Origin: Agrobacterium tumefaciens
GTDB taxonomy: Bacteria > Pseudomonadota > Alphaproteobacteria > Rhizobiales > Rhizobiaceae
DNA: 64,000 nt
NCBI RefSeq assembly: GCF_005221385.1
Contig: NZ_CP039904.1
Span: 2,081,501-2,145,500 of the forward strand
Reading direction: 5' to 3'
Below the pieces are notes generated by a model, which was not told where the DNA came from, searched no databases, and saw nothing but the letters and a program-made list of their open reading frames with translations. Positions 43,236-51,524 of the stretch are shown here, in pieces. The position numbers were made by a program, and so were the translations under genes. Numbering within the stretch: the stretch's first letter is position 1; every line of letters starts with the position of its first letter.

Positions 43236-45253
43236 TTGGCATTCCTATTCGATGGGGAGGTTGTCGAAACCGGAGGATCCGTCTCCGGTGCAAGGCACAG
43301 ACGAAGAGCGGCCGCGTGCACCATGAGTTCCGTGTCGGCGTCCGTTACGCAGAGGTCCGCGGTTGAAAGAATAAAGGCGTCCAGCATACCAAGTGCACGC
43401 TCCATGGCCTCGCCACGCTTGGCGGGCGTCATCCGATACAAGAGCTCCAACGCCGAGAAGATAACTTCGGCCTGGACACAAACAGGTATCGAGGCTTCAT
43501 CTAAGCGCACCTGCATTGCCGTTATGTGCAGCCCCGCGCGCAGGTCCCTTATCAGGTCGGCATCGGAGGTGTCGGAGGTGGCAGGGAGTTTCGCCGCCCT
43601 GACTGCAAACATGCCTGCCACGTCGATGACGTGATGGCGCGTGACATGCGCGTCGGCATGCTGGCCCGCCGCGATCCCGGCAACATGCGCCCGTGTCACT
43701 GAGAAAAGCCTCCTGGCATTCGTCTCTGCTCTCACAGATCGAAAGATGCCGCACACCACGATCGCCCAGACCATCCCAAGAACAGTCGCGGTAGCCGAGT
43801 TTGCAAACGTCATGAAGTCGCTGCTCTGGTGTGCCTGAAGAGTAAGAAGAAGTGGAAAGTTTATACAAAGGCCCATGCCGACGATCGCAAGCGAAGGCAC
43901 GGCAAGGCAAATCCCTGCAGGTATCAGGAAGAGGCCTAGTGCAGCGACAAGCGGCACAAAACCATCGATCGCCGGAAGGATCGCGAAGGCATAGACGGAC
44001 GCAGCGATGACCGACCCTAGGGTGACGTACACGAATTTGCGCATGGCTGGCACCGGATCGTCCATCGTCGCCAGAAGGCAGCAAAGTACGCCTGAAATCT
44101 GGGCAAATGTCATGCCATCGGTCCATCCGCTGGCGATCCAGAAGGCGATTGATGTTGTTAGGCAGATCGCAACCGCCAGTGCCGAAAGTAACGCCATGGC
44201 GATGTCAGCGTGCTGGGCTGGGATGTTTTCCCGACACGCGAAGCGACCAACTGCCCTCGCTGCATTCTCTTCCTTCAAAGCGTCTCGAAGCGACTGATAC
44301 TCATGAGAAACTTGAGCAATATCTCGCAAGTTCCGCGAAACATTGGCAAGAAGAAGCACTTTCCATGATCGAGTCGCTTCGACAAAGGCTGGCGCCTCGG
44401 TTTTGATCCCGAAGAATTCCGGGGAGCTTAATGATGTTGATCCGATCGCCGCAATCATCGACATGGCCTGCTCCGTGCCCGGAGTATCGAGCCTGGTCAA
44501 TACCCTTCGCTGATCCTCGAGTTCGCTCAACAACGGAAGAATGGCGACCATGCGGTGCTGCAGTGACCTCACAAGCGAAACGGCAGCTCGATATCTCGAC
44601 CCGTCATATCGAAGGTGGACTGTGAACGACCGCAGGTCCGCCGCTTCTGCCGCCAAGGCGTATCGTTCCGCTCTGTTTCGGGCTTGATCCGCCTTGGCGG
44701 TTGCAGTTGCCGCAAGGAGCGCCTGCGCCCTTGCCATCCAAGCATCGATCCGCCCGAGCAGTGCAGTGCCGACATGGACTGGAAAAACAACGTGGCTGAC
44801 GATCGAGGCACACAGGATCGCAAGTCCGATCTCCTCGACCCGCGCAACGACAGTGTCAAACGTGCTTGCCGGCGCCGTGACAAGTGGAAATCCTGCGAGA
44901 AGCACGGTGTATCCGGCCAGCAGGGAAATATAGCTGCGGGGTGTGCGGTCAAGAAGGCTGATGAACGTGCATCCCGACACCCACAAGATAATCGCTGCGG
45001 AAAGCAGTGCGGGTGAGTTCACGAGATTTGGGACCATAATGATGGTCGCCCCGCCCCCGATCAGCGTTCCCAGCAGTCGATAGAATGATTTTGATGAGAT
45101 GGCGCCCGAAAAGGGATGAGCAATGATGTAGACGGTTGAAACGGCCCAAAACGGTCGCGGCAGATCGAACCTTATCGCGATGTAATAAGCAAGCATTGCC
45201 GCAAGGAACGTAAGCCCACGGTGAGGGCCGTCTTGCGAGCTTGATGCGAACAT
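43232..45253 (-). CDS. FUSC-family efflux transporter, 5' end replaced by IS66 sequence
   Basis: A 673-residue frame covering nearly all of an AaeB/FUSC exporter: LAYYIAIRFDLPRPFWAVST in the first helical block, a soluble middle, and the second block (SGWTDGMTFAQISGVLCCLL, FVYVTLGSVIAASVYAFAIL). The true gene starts at 47829 but is split after 17 codons plus two bases by the IS66 element at 45210-47768. The first 14 codons of the frame given here come from the IS end (MFASSSQDGPHRGL), joined in frame to the native TFLAAML. AGGA lies about 8 bases before this ATG, so a near-full-length hybrid could be made if the IS end is transcribed. Otherwise the gene is dead and HlyD/DUF1656 are polar-affected. 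Confidence 0.85.
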   Translation of the reverse strand: MFASSSQDGPHRGLTFLAAMLAYYIAIRFDLPRPFWAVSTVYIIAHPFSGAISSKSFYRLLGTLIGGGATIIMVPNLVNSPALLSAAIILWVSGCTFISLLDRTPRSYISLLAGYTVLLAGFPLVTAPASTFDTVVARVEEIGLAILCASIVSHVVFPVHVGTALLGRIDAWMARAQALLAATATAKADQARNRAERYALAAEAADLRSFTVHLRYDGSRYRAAVSLVRSLQHRMVAILPLLSELEDQRRVLTRLDTPGTEQAMSMIAAIGSTSLSSPEFFGIKTEAPAFVEATRSWKVLLLANVSRNLRDIAQVSHEYQSLRDALKEENAARAVGRFACRENIPAQHADIAMALLSALAVAICLTTSIAFWIASGWTDGMTFAQISGVLCCLLATMDDPVPAMRKFVYVTLGSVIAASVYAFAILPAIDGFVPLVAALGLFLIPAGICLAVPSLAIVGMGLCINFPLLLTLQAHQSSDFMTFANSATATVLGMVWAIVVCGIFRSVRAETNARRLFSVTRAHVAGIAAGQHADAHVTRHHVIDVAGMFAVRAAKLPATSDTSDADLIRDLRAGLHITAMQVRLDEASIPVCVQAEVIFSALELLYRMTPAKRGEAMERALGMLDAFILSTADLCVTDADTELMVHAAALRLCLAPETDPPVSTTSPSNRNAK
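45202..45209. repeat. IS66 target-site duplication, left copy
   Basis: CAAGGAAC, identical to 47769-47776. Eight bases is the normal target duplication for IS66. Confidence 0.9.
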
Positions 45254-45287
45254 CGGAAGTCCTAGTGCAAACACTAGGAGTAGTCCT

Positions 45288-45698
45288 ATGACGAAGCATC
45301 CGATTGAAGTGATCACGTCTGTCGAGCGCCGTCGGCGCTGGTCTCGCGAGGACAAAGAGCGGCTAGTTGCAGCCTGCCTTGAGCCTGGTGCGGTTCTTTC
45401 CGAGATTGCCCGTGCGGCCGGCATCCACGTGAGCCAGCTCTTTCGGTGGCGCAAGGAACTCTGCCGAATCGAGGAACCGAGGCCTGATACGGCGAGCACG
45501 TTGGTGCCCGTGATCGTGTCGGAGGCCTCGCCGGCAGTCCAGCCCGCCGCCACGGAAACGCCAGTCGCGCCGCAACCCCGTCGGAAGCGTAGCGATGTGA
45601 CGATTGAGCTGGGCCGCGGTCGCCGTGTCCGTGTGGACAGCGACATCGACACGGAGGCGCTCGGTCGCATTCTCGACTGTGTGCTGGGTCGGCGATGA
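45288..45698 (+). CDS. tnpA: IS66 accessory protein TnpA
   Basis: A 136-residue helix-turn-helix protein: RWSREDKERLVAACLEPGAV, then ARAAGIHVSQLFRWRKEL, as in the transposase_8/IS66 Orf1 family. Its stop overlaps the tnpB start by 4 bp. TnpA is needed for IS66 transposition in known elements but its precise role is not settled. Confidence 0.93.
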   Translation: MTKHPIEVITSVERRRRWSREDKERLVAACLEPGAVLSEIARAAGIHVSQLFRWRKELCRIEEPRPDTASTLVPVIVSEASPAVQPAATETPVAPQPRRKRSDVTIELGRGRRVRVDSDIDTEALGRILDCVLGRR

Positions 45699-46042
45699 TC
45701 CCGGTCCCCGCTGGTGTGAAGGTCTGGCTGGCGACAGGCCATACAGACATGCGCAAGGGTTTCCCTGGTCTGTCACTGATGGTGCAAGAGACGCTGAAGC
45801 GCGATCCGATGTGCGGACACCTGTTCGTCTTCCGCGGTCGTGGCGGTGGCCTGATCAAGGTCATCTGGCATGATGGCCAAGGAGCCTGCCTGTTCACGAA
45901 GAAGCTGGAACGTGGACGCTTCATATGGCCATCGTCGGCCGATGGGACGGTCGTGATTACCCCTGGGCAACTCGGTTATTTGCTGGAAGGGATCGACTGG
46001 CGGATGCCGCAAAAAACCTGGCGACCGACGTCGGCCGGATAA
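45695..46042 (+). CDS. tnpB: IS66 accessory protein TnpB (Orf2)
   Basis: A 115-residue IS66 Orf2-type protein, standard length. The family signature MIPVPAGVKVWLATGHTDMR then KGFPGLSLMVQ opens it, followed by LFVFRGRGGGLIKVIWHDGQ and CLFTKKLERGRFIWP. It lies between tnpA and tnpC and is translationally coupled to tnpA. Confidence 0.95.
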   Translation: MIPVPAGVKVWLATGHTDMRKGFPGLSLMVQETLKRDPMCGHLFVFRGRGGGLIKVIWHDGQGACLFTKKLERGRFIWPSSADGTVVITPGQLGYLLEGIDWRMPQKTWRPTSAG

Positions 46043-46087
46043 GCAAAAACGCTGGAATCGCTGGATGGAATATGATTCCATCAGGTC

Positions 46088-47743
46088 ATGGACGATGCGG
46101 CTGAACAGCTTCCCGACGACCTTGCCGGCGCACTTGCGGCCCTGGCGGCGGAGCGTGCTCTGCGGATTGCGGCCGAGGCAGAGGCCGCGACCGCCAAGGC
46201 AGAGGCCGCCAGCGCGAAGGCGCTCGTATCGCATTCCGAGGCGCTAATCGCGCGGTTGAAGCTGGAGATCGAGAAGGTCCGCCGCGAGCTCTACGGCAGC
46301 CGCTCCGAGCGCAAAGCGCGGCTTCTCGAACAGATGGAACTGCAGCTCGAGGAGCTGGAGGCTGATGCTGGCGAAGATGAACTGGCGGCGGAGATCGCAG
46401 CCAATGCCTCGACCGTCAGGGCCTTCGAGCGCAAGCGACCATCACGGAAACCGTTCCCCGAACATCTGCCGCGCGAGCGCGTCGTCATCGCTGCCCCGAC
46501 GAGTTGCCCCTGCTGCGGCTCGGCCAAGCTGTCGAAGCTCGGTGAGGACATCACGGAGACCCTGGAGGTCATCCCGCGTCAGTGGAAGGTCATTCAGACC
46601 GTGCGGGAGAAGTTCTCCTGCCGCGAATGCGAGAAGATCTCGCAGCCGCCAGCACCCTTCCATGTGACGCCGCGCGGCTTTGCCGGCCCGAACCTTCTGG
46701 CGATGATCCTGTTCGAGAAGTTCGCCCAGCATCAGCCGCTCAATCGCCAGAGCGAGCGCTATGCCCGCGAGGGGATCGACCTCAGCATGTCGACGCTGGC
46801 CGATCAGGTCGGCGCTTGTGCAGCGGCCCTGAAGCCAATCCATTCGTTAATCGAGGCCCATGTCCTGGCGGCCGAGCGACTGCATGGCGACGACACGACC
46901 GTGCCGATCCTGGCGAAGGGAAAGACCGATACGGGCCGCATCTGGACCTATGTCCGGGATGACCGGCCGTTTGGCGGGCTGTCACCGCCTGCGGCTTTGT
47001 TCTACGCATCGCGAGACCGGCGACAGGAGCATCCCGAACGCCACCTGAAGACCTTCTCCGGCATTCTGCAGGCGGATGCCTATGGCGGCTACAATCCGCT
47101 GTTCAAGGTAGATCGCGATCCCGCGCCTCTGCGCCAAGCACTTTGCTGGGCACATTCACGCCGCAAGTTCTTCGTGCTGGCCGACATCGCCGCGAACGCC
47201 AAACGTGGCAGCAAAGCTGCGCCGATCTCGCCAATGGCATTGGAGGCCGTCAAACGGATCGATGCCCTGTTCTATGTCGAACGGGAGATCAACGGTCTTG
47301 CCGCCGAGCAGCGTCTGGAGCGCCGCCGCAAAGACAGCCAGCCACTCGCCGAAGAGCTGCATGATTGGCTCCAAACCGAGCGGGCAAAATTGTCGCGCAG
47401 TTCTCCCGTCGCCGAGGTGATAGATTACATGCTCAAGCGATGGGATGGCTTCACGTCATTCCTGGAAGACGGCCGGATTTGCCTGACGAACAATGCTGCC
47501 GAACGAGCGCTCAGAGGCTTTGCGCTCGGCAGGAAGTCATGGCTGTTTGCCGGATCGGATCGTGGTGCTGAACGTGCGGCGTTCATGGCGACACTGATCA
47601 TGAGCGCCAAGTTCAATGACATCGACCCGCAGGCCTGGCTTGCCGACGTCCTTGCCAACATTGCGGACACGCCGATCAGCAGGCTCGAGCAATTGCTGCC
47701 GTGGAACTGGACACCCAAGACGCTGAGTGCTCAGGCGGCCTGA
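46088..47743 (+). CDS. tnpC: IS66 transposase TnpC
   Basis: A 551-residue DDE transposase. An N-terminal coiled coil (ALAAERALRIAAEAEAATAK) and the leucine-rich LKLEIEKVRRELYGSRSERK lead to a zinc finger (CPCC then CREC). The catalytic residues fit D in RLHGDDTTVP, D in LQADAYGGYNPL and E in CLTNNAAERALRGFALGRK. It is full length and undamaged, ending 25 bp before the right terminus. Confidence 0.95.
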   Translation: MDDAAEQLPDDLAGALAALAAERALRIAAEAEAATAKAEAASAKALVSHSEALIARLKLEIEKVRRELYGSRSERKARLLEQMELQLEELEADAGEDELAAEIAANASTVRAFERKRPSRKPFPEHLPRERVVIAAPTSCPCCGSAKLSKLGEDITETLEVIPRQWKVIQTVREKFSCRECEKISQPPAPFHVTPRGFAGPNLLAMILFEKFAQHQPLNRQSERYAREGIDLSMSTLADQVGACAAALKPIHSLIEAHVLAAERLHGDDTTVPILAKGKTDTGRIWTYVRDDRPFGGLSPPAALFYASRDRRQEHPERHLKTFSGILQADAYGGYNPLFKVDRDPAPLRQALCWAHSRRKFFVLADIAANAKRGSKAAPISPMALEAVKRIDALFYVEREINGLAAEQRLERRRKDSQPLAEELHDWLQTERAKLSRSSPVAEVIDYMLKRWDGFTSFLEDGRICLTNNAAERALRGFALGRKSWLFAGSDRGAERAAFMATLIMSAKFNDIDPQAWLADVLANIADTPISRLEQLLPWNWTPKTLSAQAA

Positions 47744-47768
47744 CCTGCGGCCTTCGCCGGATGCTTAC

Positions 47769-47776
47769 CAAGGAAC
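47769..47776. repeat. IS66 target-site duplication, right copy
   Basis: CAAGGAAC, identical to 45202-45209. On the minus strand it reads GTTCCTTG, which belongs to the FUSC coding sequence. Confidence 0.9.
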
Positions 47777-47829
47777 GTCTTCAATGAAAAAATCACGTTC
47801 CCGGGGGTGACAAAGGTTCGAGCGCTCAT
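47777..47829 (-). pseudogene. 5' fragment of the split FUSC gene
   Basis: On the minus strand an ATG at 47829 opens MSARTFVTPGNVIFSLK plus two bases, stopping exactly at the target duplication. Joined across the IS it gives ...FSLKTFLAAMLAYYIAIRF, the expected N-terminus of an AaeB/FUSC protein. GGTGGA lies 7 bases before the ATG. So this is the native start, now cut off from the rest of the gene. Confidence 0.85.
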
Positions 47830-48261
47830 AAGTCATCCACCGGGTGAGCGTCGACCTGCGTCGCGCCTCTGTCACCCCTGGAGGTGGTCAGTCCATAGAG
47901 TTCAGGCGAGACGTAGCAAAAAAACGGTGTCGCTAAGCATGCATGCATATAAGCATCCGACAGATCAGCGCGTGAAACGACCGACGGTGTCCGTGATCGG
48001 CGGGCAAACCAAACGCCAACTCTCTCAAGGAAGGTTTTTACGGCCATTCGCGCGATAGCTATGCGGCTGGCCCCGCGACCCACGCTGTCTGGAAGCATGA
48101 TGCAATGCTTGGAATCACACGTCTGAGGCAATCGAATTTCTGTCTGAAAGATATCAGACCAGTATCCAGGCTCATGATGTTGCACCGACATTGTCGTTCT
48201 CCGAATTATCTGGAATGACTCTATCGACAAAGCCTGTTGATGAATTTAGATATCCTCTCAA
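47830..48261. other. divergent promoter region between the split efflux operon and the AraC gene
   Basis: 432 bp without a gene. It separates the native FUSC start (leftward) from the AraC gene (rightward) and should hold the promoters of both. No clear operator was found, but this layout is common for an efflux operon and its activator. Confidence 0.5.
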
Positions 48262-49068
48262 ATGATGACTAAATTCCACCATCCACCTTTATCCCTTTCT
48301 GCAGCCTTGGACGACCACGACCTAGAAAAGTCCGCGGCGCGAGTGCACGCTGTGAGGATCGATGTATCCCAGAACGAACGGGAGGCACCTGAACACCGCC
48401 ACCAAAAAGGACAGCTTGTCATGGCCTCACGGGGCGGCGTGACCTGTCGCGTTCCAAGCGGGATGTGGATGGTGCCGCCCCATTGCGGCGTCTGGGTTCC
48501 CGGTGGCATGCCGCATAGCAACGTGGCAACCGCCAACGCCCGTTTGTTTTTTCTGTTCATCGAGCCGGGCGCTGCCGATCTGCCGGATCGGTGCTGCACA
48601 CTGTCTCTATCACCGCTCATCCGGGAACTTATCATTGAGATGGCTAGTCAGCCTGCAGCAGTGACCGCAGATTCAGAACTCATGGCAACACTGCTTCTGT
48701 CGGCATTGCCGCAGATGCCGATAGAACATCTTCATCTCCCGCTTACAGATGAGCCCCGGCTTGTGCGGATTGCATCAGAGCTGGCCGACCACCCTGCCGA
48801 TCGCAGTACGATGGCGCTATGGGCAAGGCGGGTCGGGATGAGTGAGAATTCGCTCGCACGTCTCGTCCAGCACCAGACCGGCCTCACATTCGGTCGTTGG
48901 CGACAGCAGCTGCAATTGATCGTCGCAATCCGTAGCCTTGCGGCCGGGTCGACAGTTCAGCAGGTTTCGGGCGACCTTGGATATGAATCCGTGTCTGCGT
49001 TTATCACCATGTTCAAGAAAGCACTTGGCACATCGCCAGCCAGATATTTAGGTAACTTTGAGCGGTAG
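48262..49068 (+). CDS. AraC-family transcriptional regulator
   Basis: A 268-residue regulator. The N-terminal half is a cupin-like sensor (PEHRHQKGQLVMASRGGVTC, then GMWMVPPHCGVWVPGGMPHS). The C-terminal AraC domain has both helix-turn-helices: MALWARRVGMSENSLARLVQ and VQQVSGDLGYESVSAFITMF, ending FKKALGTSPARYL. An ATG at 48265 is an equally possible start. It is divergent from the FUSC/DUF1656/HlyD operon and probably regulates it in response to a small aromatic or acidic ligand. Confidence 0.92.
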   Translation: MMTKFHHPPLSLSAALDDHDLEKSAARVHAVRIDVSQNEREAPEHRHQKGQLVMASRGGVTCRVPSGMWMVPPHCGVWVPGGMPHSNVATANARLFFLFIEPGAADLPDRCCTLSLSPLIRELIIEMASQPAAVTADSELMATLLLSALPQMPIEHLHLPLTDEPRLVRIASELADHPADRSTMALWARRVGMSENSLARLVQHQTGLTFGRWRQQLQLIVAIRSLAAGSTVQQVSGDLGYESVSAFITMFKKALGTSPARYLGNFER

Positions 49069-49107
49069 CATCATGAAATTCAGCTATCACCTGAAAGGGG
49101 ATAAAGC

Positions 49108-49482
49108 ATGTTCACCCACGTCATGATCGGCAGTAACGACTTGGAACGATCCAGAAAATTCTACGACGCAACCTTTGTTGCCCTAGGGGGCAAGCCCGGC
49201 GAGATGGATGCGAGAGGTCGACTGATCTACGCTCATGAAGGAGGGCAGTTGATGATAACGAAACCGATCGACGGGAAGCCGGCGACCGCTGCCAATGGCG
49301 GAACGATCGGTATTGCGGCGACGACCCCCGACCATGTCGTGGCATGGCATGCCGCTGGTGTCGCACATGGCGGCATGGCAATCGAGAACCCGCCCACGGA
49401 ACGTCCAAACGGTGCGTTCGTCGCATATCTTCGCGACCCCGACGGAAACAAACTTTCCGCGCGGACGCATCAGTTGAAATGA
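49108..49482 (+). CDS. VOC-family (glyoxalase-like) protein
   Basis: A 124-residue vicinal-oxygen-chelate protein with the two beta-alpha-beta-beta-beta halves: FTHVMIGSNDLERSRKFYDA at the start and AFVAYLRDPDGNKLSARTHQ at the end. AAAGGGG lies upstream of the ATG. Candidate metal residues are H4 and the paired acidic and histidine positions of each half. It follows the AraC gene by 39 bp and may belong to the same unit. Substrate unknown. Confidence 0.88.
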   Translation: MFTHVMIGSNDLERSRKFYDATFVALGGKPGEMDARGRLIYAHEGGQLMITKPIDGKPATAANGGTIGIAATTPDHVVAWHAAGVAHGGMAIENPPTERPNGAFVAYLRDPDGNKLSARTHQLK

Positions 49483-49936
49483 GGTTGCTCAGCGTCGCGC
49501 CTAGTGATCAAGGACGGGAGGGTGAGCGGGCGTGTAGCGTGGGTCTGGATCGCCTCTAAAAATACCGAATCGGAGGTTTTGCATTCCCAGCCTGAGTAAT
49601 AAAGAGAATACATGCAGTCAGCATGTCGTCGGTATGTAGCTTCCCAAACCTGATTGATGATTTTGGCGGCTATGCGACTTTGTCTTGCGGCAGGAACAGA
49701 TCATAGTGCTGCTACACGACGTCAGGCGTATCTTGAATGGCATAGCAACCGACCCGGGATTCACCACAAAGCGCCGCAGGAGGGACGTAAGTCCCAACCG
49801 GTAGCTGATTTAGGCGCCCTGTCTAGAAGACCTATCGGGGAACTCCCACTCCCGATCATCCGTTTATAACGATCCGCGATCTCGCTCCGGTGATACGAGA
49901 CCTTTGGTTTCTCCAACCGATGAAGTGGAACTGATC
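49483..49936. other. gap ahead of the aldehyde oxidoreductase operon
   Basis: 454 bp with no supported gene. It should hold the paoA promoter. No clear terminator for the VOC gene or named operator is seen. Confidence 0.4.
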
Positions 49937-50572
49937 ATGCCAGGCACCAGTCAATTTGAACTTTCACGCCGGAATTTACTTATCTCTTCTGCCGCCACCG
50001 TCGCTGCCACCACTGTCACCAGGGCAGCGGCAGCCCAGTCCGCAGGAGAAACCATGAATCACATGTCAAACGTATCGCTGAAGGTCAACGGGCAAATCCG
50101 CGACCTAGAGGTTGATAATCGGACGACCCTTCTCGACGCTCTGCGCGAGCATCTTCACCTGACCGGCACCAAGAAGGGGTGCGATCACGGTCAGTGTGGG
50201 GCGTGCACGGTGATGGTCGGTGGACGCCGCATCAACTCGTGCCTTTCGCTGGCCGTGATGCACGATGGTGACGAAGTGACGACGATCGAGGGTCTCGGAC
50301 AACCCGGCAATCTGCACACGATGCAGGCTGCGTTCGTCAAGCATGACGGCTTCCAGTGTGGCTACTGTACGCCAGGGCAAATCTGTTCCTCCGTGGCGGT
50401 GCTCGAGGAGATCAGGGCGAACGTCCCGAGCCACGTCACTGGCGATCTCAATGCGCAGACCACGATTAGCGAGGCGGAAATTCGCGAGCGGATGAGCGGC
50501 AACATCTGTCGCTGCGGCGCTTATTCCAACATCGTCGAGGCCATCGTAGAAGTCGCGGGGACAAAAGCATGA
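49937..50572 (+). CDS. paoA: periplasmic aldehyde oxidoreductase, [2Fe-2S] subunit
   Basis: A 211-residue iron-sulfur subunit of the xanthine oxidase family. A Tat signal (SRRNLL at 10-15, then [17 protein letters not shown]) sends the folded complex to the periplasm. The first cluster is held by [16 protein letters not shown] plus a later C (RRINSC), and the second by CGYC and CRCG. The ATG at 49937 is chosen because it places the Tat motif near the start. It overlaps paoB by 4 bp. PaoABC-type enzymes oxidise aromatic aldehydes to acids, which may connect to the aromatic-acid-type exporter nearby. Confidence 0.92.
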   Translation: MPGTSQFELSRRNLLISSAATVAATTVTRAAAAQSAGETMNHMSNVSLKVNGQIRDLEVDNRTTLLDALREHLHLTGTKKGCDHGQCGACTVMVGGRRINSCLSLAVMHDGDEVTTIEGLGQPGNLHTMQAAFVKHDGFQCGYCTPGQICSSVAVLEEIRANVPSHVTGDLNAQTTISEAEIRERMSGNICRCGAYSNIVEAIVEVAGTKA

Positions 50573-51519
50573 AAGCCTTCACCTACGAAAAGGCCTCATC
50601 TATTGAGGCTGCAACCAAGGCGGCCGTCTCGAACTCCGAGGCAAAGTTTATTGCCGGTGGCACCAATCTTCTCGACCTGATGAAACTTGAGATCGAGACG
50701 CCGACACATCTGATCGACGTGAATGGTCTCGGTCTCGACACGATAGAAAAGACGTCTGAGGGAGGCCTGCGCATTGGAGCGCTGGTTCGCAACACCAACC
50801 TTGCCGCCGACGTAACCGTCCGGCGCGACTATGGGCTCCTGTCACGCGCCTTGCTCGCTGGCGCTTCGGGCCAGCTTCGCAACAAGGCGACGACCGCAGG
50901 TAACCTCTTGCAGCGCACACGCTGTCCATATTTCTATGACACCGCACAGCCCTGCAACAAGCGCTCGCCGGGAAGTGGCTGTTCCGCCATCGGCGGCTTC
51001 AGTCGCCAGCACGCCGTGGTGGGGGTGAGCGACACCTGTATCGCAACGCATCCGAGCGACATGGCGATCGCCATGCGCGCACTCGATGCGCTCGTCGAGA
51101 CCGTAAAGCCGGATGGCAGCCGCCGAACAATCCAGATCGCCGACTTCTATCGCTTGCCCGGCGATACGCCCGAAATCGAAACGGTCCTGGAGAAGGGCGA
51201 GTTCATTACCGCAGTGGTGCTACCGCCGGCGATCGGAGGAAAGCATATCTATCGCAAGGTCCGCGACCGAGCTTCCTACGCGTTCGCGCTGGTCTCTGTT
51301 GGTGCAGTCATTCAGCCGGACGGCACAGGGCGGGTGGCAGTTGGTGGCGTCGCTCACAAGCCGTGGCGCCTCGAAGCTGCGGACGAGGAACTCTCCAAGG
51401 GAGTAAAGGTCGCAGCGAACGCTCTCCTCGCCGACGCTCATCCTACCGAGCAGAACAAGTTCAAGATCGATCTCGTTGAGCGCACACTCGGCGCCGTGAT
51501 CGCCGAAGCGAGAGGATGA
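50569..51519 (+). CDS. paoB: aldehyde oxidoreductase, FAD-binding subunit
   Basis: A 316-residue FAD subunit. FAD binding fits [20 protein letters not shown] and [15 protein letters not shown]. The extra cysteine-rich loop [20 protein letters not shown] plus GC, typical of PaoB, holds a [4Fe-4S] cluster not found in ordinary xanthine dehydrogenases. Starts and stops overlap paoA and paoC. It has no signal and would travel with PaoA through Tat. Confidence 0.92.
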   Translation: MKAFTYEKASSIEAATKAAVSNSEAKFIAGGTNLLDLMKLEIETPTHLIDVNGLGLDTIEKTSEGGLRIGALVRNTNLAADVTVRRDYGLLSRALLAGASGQLRNKATTAGNLLQRTRCPYFYDTAQPCNKRSPGSGCSAIGGFSRQHAVVGVSDTCIATHPSDMAIAMRALDALVETVKPDGSRRTIQIADFYRLPGDTPEIETVLEKGEFITAVVLPPAIGGKHIYRKVRDRASYAFALVSVGAVIQPDGTGRVAVGGVAHKPWRLEAADEELSKGVKVAANALLADAHPTEQNKFKIDLVERTLGAVIAEARG

Positions 51520-51524
51520 TCGCC

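Larger units (their letters stand above)
45210..47768 (+). mobile_element. complete IS66-family insertion sequence
   Basis: A 2559-bp element with imperfect terminal inverted repeats of about 21 bp: GTAAGCCCACGGTGAGGGCC at the left and the complement GTAAGCATCCGGCGAAGGCC at the right (GTAAGC is the usual IS66 tip). It holds intact tnpA, tnpB and tnpC in the standard order and is flanked by an 8-bp direct repeat. All three genes are open, so it is probably active. The insertion splits a FUSC transporter gene. Confidence 0.95.
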
